DNA of 7,493 bases from Solirubrobacterales bacterium. Lineage in GTDB: Bacteria; Actinomycetota; Thermoleophilia; Solirubrobacterales; Solirubrobacteraceae. Shown here piece by piece: positions 1 to 5,388 of the stretch. The DNA is taken from positions 1 through 7,493 of the forward strand of contig JACCYI010000327.1 of NCBI GenBank assembly GCA_013696535.1. The letters are read 5' to 3'. How positions within the stretch are numbered: position 1 is the stretch's first letter; the number at the start of each line of letters is the position of its first letter. The translations under genes and the position numbers were made by a program. The notes beneath the pieces are model-generated. The model had not been told where the DNA came from, ran no database searches, and was given only the letters and a program-made list of their open reading frames with translations.

Positions 1-721
1 CGTTCATGCGCGAGCCCGCCTGGATGTAGAAGGCCGCGCGCTGGTGCGGGTTCTCGCCGTAGGAGAGATCGGTCACCTTCTCGTAGGCATTGAGCAGCAG
101 CCCCGGGAAGTCGTCCTGGCGCTCGGCGTACCAGCGCGCGATCGCCGAGTCATAGCGCGCGGTGTAGGCGAACGCCTCGCCGGCCAGGTTCTCCCGGGTG
201 GCGAGCGAGAGACGCCCGTCGGCGTCCCGCAGCTCCTGCAGGATGGCGTCGTAGCTCTCGCGCTTGACCACCACGGCCGCGAAGGCGGCGTTCTTGGCCG
301 CCGCCCGGATCATCGTGGGGCCGCCGATGTCGATGTTCTCGATGATCTCGTGATCGGATGCGCCGCGACGGGCGGCCGTGCGCTCGAAGGGATAGAGGTT
401 GACGCACACGAGATCGACGAATTCGACCCTGTTCTCCTCGACGGCCACCATGTGGGCGGGCTCGTCACGGCGGGCGAGCAACCCGGCGTAGAGCTTCGGG
501 TGCAGGGTCTTGACGCGACCGTCCATGATCTCCGGAAAGCCCGTGAAGTCCTGGATCGTGCGGACGCTCAGACCGGCCTCTGAGAGCTCGAGCGCGGTGC
601 CGCCCGTCGACACGATCTCGACCCCGAGCTCGGCGAGTCCCATCGCGAAGTCCACGATTCCCCGCTTGTCGGACACCGACAGCAGCGCTCGCCGTATCCG
701 TACCTCGCCTGGCTGAGTCAT
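1..721 (-). CDS. purH: PurH, bifunctional AICAR transformylase / IMP cyclohydrolase (5' part; gene runs off the left edge)
   Basis: PurH catalyses the last two steps of de novo IMP synthesis: formylation of AICAR with 10-formyl-THF, then ring closure of FAICAR to IMP. My own translation from the ATG at 721-719 gives 240 codons, under half of the usual 510-530 residues; the remainder lies beyond base 1. The visible part is the N-terminal MGS-like cyclohydrolase domain (about 8-200). It shows LLSVSDKRGI (13-22), IVSTGGTALEL (36-46), MDGRVKTLHPKLYAGLL (66-82), VNLYPFE (108-113) and ENIDIGGPTMIRAAAKN (128-144). K71, Y110, D131 and K143 match the spacing of the known cyclohydrolase residues. YGENPHQRAAF (221-231) opens the transformylase domain. 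The start codon overlaps the purN stop in ATGA (721-718), and no clear Shine-Dalgarno precedes it, so it is probably translated by coupling to purN. No frame break is seen. Confidence 0.97.
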   Translation of the reverse strand, partial: MTQPGEVRIRRALLSVSDKRGIVDFAMGLAELGVEIVSTGGTALELSEAGLSVRTIQDFTGFPEIMDGRVKTLHPKLYAGLLARRDEPAHMVAVEENRVEFVDLVCVNLYPFERTAARRGASDHEIIENIDIGGPTMIRAAAKNAAFAAVVVKRESYDAILQELRDADGRLSLATRENLAGEAFAYTARYDSAIARWYAERQDDFPGLLLNAYEKVTDLSYGENPHQRAAFYIQAGSRMN

Positions 722-1359
722 CGCGGCCGGACCATACCCGGCGCCACCACCAGGACCCGGCGGCGGTGGCTGGGATCTAGCCGCACGGCTCCACGGGCCA
801 CGAGCGCGATGGTCTCGCACAACAGGTCGTGCTCGAGCGGGCGCAGCGCGCTCCGCACCTGCGACGCGTCGACCGGATCAGGAAGCTCGACGGCGCGCTG
901 GGCGATGATGCGCCCTGAGTCGACGCCTGCATCCACGAAATGCACAGTGACGCCGAAGAGCTTGACGCCATAGGCAATCGCCTGCTCGACCGCTCGAATC
1001 CCCGGGAAGGCCGGAAGCAGCGCCGGATGGACGTTGATGACCCGGTCGGGGAACCGGTCGAGGAAGCCGGGAGTCACGAGCTGCATGTAGCCCGCCATCA
1101 CCACGAGGCCGACGTCATGACTCTCGAGCCACCGTGCCATGGCCACGTCCCGCTTCTCCCGGTTGGCGTCCGCGTCGAGTTCGAAGGTCTCGACCGGCAC
1201 TCCCGCAGCCGCAGCTCTCGCGAGGGCTCGGGCACCCGGCCGATTCGAGCCGACGGCCACGACCGTGATGCCGTCCCGGCCGTGCACCCGATCGAGGATG
1301 GCCTGCAGGTTGGTTCCCTCCCCCGAAGCGAGGACGCCCACCCGTAGCGTCGGTGTCAC
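718..1359 (-). CDS. purN: PurN, phosphoribosylglycinamide formyltransferase (GAR transformylase)
   Basis: This is the folate-dependent GAR transformylase, third step of purine synthesis, moving a formyl group from 10-formyl-THF to GAR. The 213-residue product has normal family length and a single formyl-transferase domain. It begins with the phosphate-binding signature VLASGEGTNLQAIL (9-22). The active-site segment is VINVHPALLPAFPG (107-120), and VTVHFVDAGVDSGRIIAQ (137-154) follows. N109, H111 and D147 correspond to the known catalytic Asn/His/Asp triad (E. coli N106, H108, D144). The start is GTG at 1359-1357, which sits in a GTGA overlap with the recQ stop; the stop in turn overlaps purH. 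This makes recQ-purN-purH a tightly coupled run. The C-terminal tail (about 190-213) is basic and less conserved. Function is confident; the odd feature is the upstream neighbour recQ. Confidence 0.97.
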   Translation of the reverse strand: MTPTLRVGVLASGEGTNLQAILDRVHGRDGITVVAVGSNRPGARALARAAAAGVPVETFELDADANREKRDVAMARWLESHDVGLVVMAGYMQLVTPGFLDRFPDRVINVHPALLPAFPGIRAVEQAIAYGVKLFGVTVHFVDAGVDSGRIIAQRAVELPDPVDASQVRSALRPLEHDLLCETIALVARGAVRLDPSHRRRVLVVAPGMVRPR

Positions 1360-3227
1360 ACCACCTCGAGCTTCGGGAAGCGCCCACCCGTCGAGCGTAG
1401 GGTGCCCGCTTGGACCAGGGCGTCGACGCGCTCGAGCACCAGCGGGCCGGCGAGATGCCCGAACGTGCCGTAGTGCGGCAACCCGTCGTAGGAGTGCTTG
1501 GCGATGACCTTCGACCGACCGCCACGCAGGATCTCCACCGCCCGCGTACGCCCGACCTCCGGGCGGGCCGACGCGACCACGTCGAGGATCGCATCGTCGA
1601 GATCGGAGCCGGCCGCAGGACGCTGCGCCAGCTGGGCCGGCCGCGGAGCGCCCTTGCCGGCGACTCGAGCGGGCGGAGCCGGGACAAGGGTGGGATCGCA
1701 GACGTCACAGCACGGAACCGTCGGCGCGGGTGTGGCGGAATCGCCGAAGTGGCGCAGCATGCCCACGCGGCGACACTTGGATTCCTCCACCCAGGCCCAG
1801 ACGGAGCGGTACTGCCGCCACCGTGCACGGGTGCCGTCCTGCGCCGAGCTGCGGCAGGCGGCGATCGACCGTCCATCCCAGGGCCCGGTCACCCGGCCCA
1901 GCGCACGGTCGGGCGACGACGGGGCGGGCTGGACGACCTTGGCACGTGCGAGGTGGCCGATGATCGACCGCACCCCCTCCTCGTCGCATCCCGAGGTGCC
2001 AGTCAACTCGCTCATCCCGAGGTCGTAGCGCCCACTGGAGGCGCGGGAGAGGATGCGCTGGGCTACCCGCGCGATCGCGTGCTCCTCGACGGTGCCGCGC
2101 TCGATGAAGAACACGTGCAGACCCTTGTCTCGACTCGAGGCGAACAGCAGGCACCGAGCCGGCGCGCCATCGCGCCCAGCGCGCCCCGCCTCCTGGTAAT
2201 AGGCCTCGATCGAGCCGGGAACGGTCTCGTGGCAGACCGTGCGCACGTCGGCCTTGTCGACTCCCATCCCGAACGCGTTGGTGGCCACCACGACCCGCAC
2301 CTTGCCGTCCATGAACCGCCGCTGAGCCTCGGCGCGCACGTCCCGAGGCAGGCCGGCGTGGTAGGCGAGCACGGGCTCGCCGAGCTCGTGGGCGAGGCGG
2401 CGGGAGAGCTTGTCGCACTCGGCGCGAGTTCCGGCGTAGACGATGCCCGGAAGGGCACCCGGCTCGGCCAGTGCGGCAGAGATGCCCTGATTTCCAGCCT
2501 CCTTGGTCGCGCACGGGATGACCGCGAACGAGAGGTTCGGCCGGTCAAAGCCCGTGGACACGCGGACCGGATCCCGCAGCCCGAGACGGGTGACGATGTC
2601 GGTGGCCACCTGGGGCGTCGCGGTGGCGGTCGACGCCACGATGGCCTGGGCGCCCAGGTAGCGGGCGGCGTCGGCAAGCCGGAAGTAGTCCGGACGGAAG
2701 TCATGGCCCCACTGCGAGACGCAGTGGGCCTCGTCGACCACGAAGAGGCCGATCTGTACAGAGCGCAGCTTCTCGACGAAGCCCACGGAGGCGAAGCGCT
2801 CGGGTGCCACGTACAACAGGCGCACTTGACCGCTCACCGCGGCGTCGATCGCACGCCGGTTGGCGGCGGCATCCTGCTGGGCGTTGACCAGCGCCACGCG
2901 CCCCGGCGCTACGCGCTCCACGGCCTCCACCTGATCCTGCATGAGCGAGACGAGCGGGCTCACCACGAGGGTGAGATCTGACCGCATGAGGCCAGGAAGC
3001 TGGTAGCAGAGCGACTTGCCCGAGCCGGTCGGCATCACCACGAGCACGTCGCGACCTCCGAGCGCCGCGCCGACCGCTTCGCTCTGCCCGGGACGGAACG
3101 CCGGGAAGCCGAACAGCTCGGCCAGCGCACCCTCGGGATCACGAGCCCGCGCAACCGGGGCGGGCGGCGGCGGGCCGAGGCCGGGCAGGACCAACGGCGC
3201 TGAATCGGTGGCGACTGAGAGGGTCAT
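1356..3227 (-). CDS. recQ: RecQ-family ATP-dependent DNA helicase (no HRDC domain)
   Basis: A 623-residue superfamily 2 helicase of the RecQ type, expected to unwind 3'-tailed DNA in recombination and replication repair. A Pro/Ala-rich leader (1-32) precedes motif 0, FGFPAFRPGQSEAV (39-52). Next come Walker A MPTGSGKS (65-72), the DEAH box with its aromatic-rich loop VVDEAHCVSQWGHDFRPDY (163-181), STATA (199-203), GMGVDKADVR (320-329) and motif VI QEAGRAGRDG (345-354). The gap from motif VI to the first zinc cysteine is 131 residues against about 49 in E. coli RecQ, leaving an extra segment of some 80 residues. Zinc ligands are probably C485, C506, C507 and C510; the CCxxC form resembles human WRN. 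An RQC winged helix occupies about 541-623 and contains AVEILRGGRSK (563-573). The protein stops there, so HRDC is absent. ATG start at 3227 without a clear ribosome site. It lies 92 bases after gene B and overlaps purN by 4. Confidence 0.95.
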   Translation of the reverse strand: MTLSVATDSAPLVLPGLGPPPPAPVARARDPEGALAELFGFPAFRPGQSEAVGAALGGRDVLVVMPTGSGKSLCYQLPGLMRSDLTLVVSPLVSLMQDQVEAVERVAPGRVALVNAQQDAAANRRAIDAAVSGQVRLLYVAPERFASVGFVEKLRSVQIGLFVVDEAHCVSQWGHDFRPDYFRLADAARYLGAQAIVASTATATPQVATDIVTRLGLRDPVRVSTGFDRPNLSFAVIPCATKEAGNQGISAALAEPGALPGIVYAGTRAECDKLSRRLAHELGEPVLAYHAGLPRDVRAEAQRRFMDGKVRVVVATNAFGMGVDKADVRTVCHETVPGSIEAYYQEAGRAGRDGAPARCLLFASSRDKGLHVFFIERGTVEEHAIARVAQRILSRASSGRYDLGMSELTGTSGCDEEGVRSIIGHLARAKVVQPAPSSPDRALGRVTGPWDGRSIAACRSSAQDGTRARWRQYRSVWAWVEESKCRRVGMLRHFGDSATPAPTVPCCDVCDPTLVPAPPARVAGKGAPRPAQLAQRPAAGSDLDDAILDVVASARPEVGRTRAVEILRGGRSKVIAKHSYDGLPHYGTFGHLAGPLVLERVDALVQAGTLRSTGGRFPKLEVV

Positions 3228-3319
3228 TCGAGGACGGCGGACACTAGCGGCGGGTCCGGCGCATCAGAGGACGCGATGCCTTTCGCCACAGAACCTAAGC
3301 CGGGTTGTCACAACCGGCA
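3228..3319. other. Intergenic gap between ATPase gene B and recQ
   Basis: This 92-base gap holds a GC-rich hairpin next to the gene B stop (3299-3318) and otherwise no pattern I can name. I looked for a recQ promoter on the minus strand. TAGTGT-like and TAGGTT-like -10 candidates exist, but none has a reasonable -35 partner, so none is called. Confidence 0.5.
3299..3318 (-). terminator. GC-rich hairpin after ATPase gene B: possible terminator or attenuator
   Basis: On the minus strand the gene B stop is followed immediately by GCCGGTTG, a TGA loop and CAAC-C-CGGC. These form eight base pairs with one bulged C. The next bases are TTAGGTTCTGT, T-rich for this genome but not an unbroken T run. 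The position right after the stop suits an intrinsic terminator that could partly uncouple recQ-purN-purH from the ATPase genes. It could equally be an mRNA end-stabilising structure or an operator, since its centre is nearly a DNA palindrome (GTTGTCACAAC). Confidence 0.4.
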
Positions 3320-4375
3320 TCAGTCCGTGAGCTCGGCGAGCACCCAGGCGACGTCCGCCGCCTCCACGAGCGGACGGCGCTGCCCCACCGCATGTGCGGC
3401 CGCGCGCTCGGTGACCCGCAGGACCTCACGAAGATCACGGCCTTCGGCGAAGTAGACGCCGTAGAGGACATCGAGGGCGCCGTCGCCGACGAGCCCGCTC
3501 ACCGGCTCGGGGATGCCGTGTGATCGCAGATGCCCGGCCAGGATCGCGTTGAGCGGGTTGCGACCTCCGTAGAGCAGCGGTGGGATCTCGACGCGGGTGC
3601 GCAGCAGCCGCGTCCGAGCCTGTTCGTAGCCGTCCGTGCCGGCGAACCGTGGGTGGACCGCCACCACGAAGTCGACCGCGAGCTCGGAGAGCAGCCGGAC
3701 GGCGTTGACGAACAGGAAGTCCACGGTTGGGGAGAGCCCATCTTCGCCGGGAGGATCGACGAAGCGATCGGTGTCGTCGATGACGACCACCGGCCGGGCG
3801 CCCTCGGCTCGCATGACCTTGAGGATGTCCGAGAGATCGCCTCGGGCCTGCGCGGCGCTCTGGCCGAACACCCGTTTGTGGTGTGCTTCCTGCAACGCGT
3901 GCTGATAGCTGGCGCGAACGCCCGGCACCCCGCCTTCCGCGCGTCCGGTGTGGGTGCGGACGGGCTCGGTGACCTCGGTCTCACGAGCCCCGACGAGCTC
4001 GAGACGGTCCTGGACGTCCGTGGAGAACCGGAAGCCCTGGCTGCGAATGACGTCGACGAGGTGATGGGCGAAGGCGGCCGGGTCGGTGAGGCTGCTCGCG
4101 GCGTCCCCGGCGCTCAGGATCAGCATCTCGTGCCCGGTGGCGTCCATGCCGGCGATGTCGGAGCACACGCGCATGATGCAGGAGCTCTTGCCCGAGCCAG
4201 ACGGACCGACGACCTCCGCCGCGCAGGCGACGTCATCGCGCTGCAGCGCGCGGAAGAGCTCCTGCTCGACGGCTTGGCCGGTGATCACGGAGAACTTCTG
4301 ATGTGCACGAGCGAGCGCCACCGGGTCAGTGGTCAGCTCGAAGGCGTTGGCGACGACCGCCTCGGCCAGGCTCAT
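3320..4375 (-). CDS. P-loop ATPase of unknown role (gene B), canonical Walker A, Walker B with IDDTDR
   Basis: I do not recognise a named family. The 351-residue product is a soluble P-loop ATPase with no signal peptide or membrane segment. Walker A is VVGPSGSGKSS (55-65, K63). Walker B is RPVVVIDDTDRF (194-205, D200/D201). A sensor-1-like strand VDFVVAVHP (234-242) and an arginine-bearing LLRTRVEIPPL (257-267) follow, then an Arg/Glu-rich helical end, GRDLREVLRVTERAAAHAV (312-330), like an AAA+ lid. The IDDTDR string recalls KAP and STAND NTPases, but the KAP membrane helices are missing. Between the Walker boxes is a long, charged, low-similarity segment (about 115-180). I chose the ATG at 4375 because it overlaps the gene A stop as ATGA. 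The longer open frame back to 4699 is Arg/Pro-rich shadow across gene A. Probably works with A; substrate and pathway unknown. Confidence 0.85.
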   Translation of the reverse strand: MSLAEAVVANAFELTTDPVALARAHQKFSVITGQAVEQELFRALQRDDVACAAEVVGPSGSGKSSCIMRVCSDIAGMDATGHEMLILSAGDAASSLTDPAAFAHHLVDVIRSQGFRFSTDVQDRLELVGARETEVTEPVRTHTGRAEGGVPGVRASYQHALQEAHHKRVFGQSAAQARGDLSDILKVMRAEGARPVVVIDDTDRFVDPPGEDGLSPTVDFLFVNAVRLLSELAVDFVVAVHPRFAGTDGYEQARTRLLRTRVEIPPLLYGGRNPLNAILAGHLRSHGIPEPVSGLVGDGALDVLYGVYFAEGRDLREVLRVTERAAAHAVGQRRPLVEAADVAWVLAELTD

Positions 4376-5316
4376 GCCGGCCCCCGGCGCGCCTGATAGG
4401 CCACTGCGGGCCGTCCCGGCTGGCCGGTCCGATCGGGCAATCTGACCACGAGTCCGGCGTCGACGAGCGCGTTGAGCTGTCGGCGCACCGTGTTCGGGGG
4501 GCGCCTGACCTGCGCCATGAAGTCGTCGTCGTGGAGGGTCACCGGCCGGTCGATGGAGATGAGCTGGGTCCAGAGCTCCTTCAAGGTTGGGGAGAGGCTG
4601 TCCGCCGCCGGTGACGGATCCGTCGCCGGCTCCTCCGCGCGCAGGGCGGCGATCACGTCCCGCGGTTGATGGCGAACCTGCCCGCGGATCCGCCGCCACG
4701 CGGCCTCGGGCTGCTCGCCATGGCCCACCAGCGCTCTGAGCTCGAGTTCGGTGAGCGGCGCGAGCTCGACGCGCCGGCGGAAGAACGAGTCGGCCGGCGG
4801 CGTGAGGAAGACGGCCAGATCCAGCGGCCTGACGGAGACCACATAGGTGTGGCGAGTCTCCCAGAGCAGCTCGCGCAACCCGCCGAACACCGCCCGGATG
4901 GTGCCCGGATGGGTCAGGTTGTCGATCGCCACGACCGCCGGCGGCACAGCGCCGAACGACCGGACCAGCCCCTGAAGGCGCACCGGCTCGGTCTGCGCGT
5001 CCACCCGGGCGGCAGGCGCGTCGAGCGGAGCCTCCTCCTCGCCCGACGTCTCGGCAAGCGCGACCCGGACCGCATCGAGCAGCGCAGCCGGGCTCTGGAG
5101 CACCCCGGCGTCGACTCGCGCGACGGTCCGCCGATCTTCGAGCTGACGTCGCAGCCAGTTGAGGGTTGTCGTCCGGCCGGAGCCCGCCGGGCCGATCAAA
5201 AGGATCCCGCGCTCGCCGCTCTCAACTGCCTTGAGGAGCTGGCGTTCGACGCCTATCCGCGGCACGTAGGCGTCCGAGTCGATCGCGTCGAAGAGGATTG
5301 GCTGGGTTCTCACCAA
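4372..5316 (-). CDS. AAA+-like ATPase with C-terminal winged helix (gene A); Walker A lysine replaced by arginine
   Basis: No named family is recognised. The 314-residue product looks like an Orc1/Cdc6- or STAND-style ATPase fused to DNA-binding. The P-loop is ILLIGPAGSGRTTT (38-51), with R48 where the invariant lysine should be. Walker B is PAVVAIDN (126-133), with Asn in place of the usual Glu. A sensor-1-like strand YVVSVRP (158-164) and FFRRRVELAPLTELELRAL (178-196) follow; the latter has arginines placed like an arginine finger. After an acidic/Pro linker (about 228-243), residues 244-310 look like a winged helix, with PPNTVRRQLNALVDAGLVVRL (273-293) as recognition helix and wing. The start is TTG at 5316 or the next codon, GTG at 5313; neither has a Shine-Dalgarno. 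The gene overlaps B by four bases, so the two are surely co-translated. A palindrome sits 11 bases upstream. A transcriptional regulator or an ATPase subunit that loads onto DNA are both possible. Confidence 0.85.
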   Translation of the reverse strand: MVRTQPILFDAIDSDAYVPRIGVERQLLKAVESGERGILLIGPAGSGRTTTLNWLRRQLEDRRTVARVDAGVLQSPAALLDAVRVALAETSGEEEAPLDAPAARVDAQTEPVRLQGLVRSFGAVPPAVVAIDNLTHPGTIRAVFGGLRELLWETRHTYVVSVRPLDLAVFLTPPADSFFRRRVELAPLTELELRALVGHGEQPEAAWRRIRGQVRHQPRDVIAALRAEEPATDPSPAADSLSPTLKELWTQLISIDRPVTLHDDDFMAQVRRPPNTVRRQLNALVDAGLVVRLPDRTGQPGRPAVAYQARRGPA

Positions 5317-5326
5317 GGTGGCAAAA

Positions 5327-5332
5327 ATGATA
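5327..5332 (-). promoter_or_regulatory. Possible -10 box (TATCAT) for ATPase gene A
   Basis: TATCAT on the minus strand lies in a small AT-rich island in otherwise very GC-rich DNA. Ten bases separate it from the TTG start at 5316. Transcription would begin around 5319-5321, giving an almost leaderless mRNA, which agrees with the lack of a Shine-Dalgarno. No convincing -35 box is visible. The box overlaps the palindrome, so a bound regulator could block it. Confidence 0.3.
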
Positions 5333-5347
5333 ACAACGTTGTTGTCA
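5328..5347. promoter_or_regulatory. 20-base near-perfect palindrome, probable operator upstream of ATPase gene A
   Basis: The core AACAACGTTGTT (5332-5343) is a perfect 12-base palindrome. It extends to 20 bases as TGAtAACAACGTTGTTgTCA with a single mismatched pair (5331/5344). It lies in the short gap between purF and gene A, overlaps a possible -10 box and is AT-rich against its surroundings. The centre AACGTT is of the kind bound by LacI-family proteins, including the enterobacterial PurR, but the flanks do not match the PurR box. Autoregulation by the winged helix of gene A is another option. On the minus strand it is followed by TTTTT, so a weak terminator for purF is the alternative reading. 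Confidence 0.5.
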
Positions 5348-5388
5348 GGCCGGGGGAAACGCCGGGGTCCCGGCTCGACGCCGCTGCG

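Noticed and set aside
1410..2981. 523-codon open frame on the plus strand across recQ
   Set aside because: It is antisense to a clear RecQ with all helicase motifs; the translation has no recognisable motif and is Arg/Gly/His-rich, as expected of a GC-rich shadow frame.
4376..4699. N-terminal extension of gene B by 108 codons to an upstream start
   Set aside because: It runs through gene A in another frame, is Arg/Pro/Gly-rich without motifs, and the ATG at 4375 in the ATGA overlap fits the coupled style of the other genes.
5361..5374. Inverted repeat GCCGGG-GT-CCCGGC after purF as a terminator
   Set aside because: The loop would be only two bases (or a 5-pair stem with four), and the following coding-strand bases are GTTTCCCC, without a T run. 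Such short GC palindromes are common at this composition.
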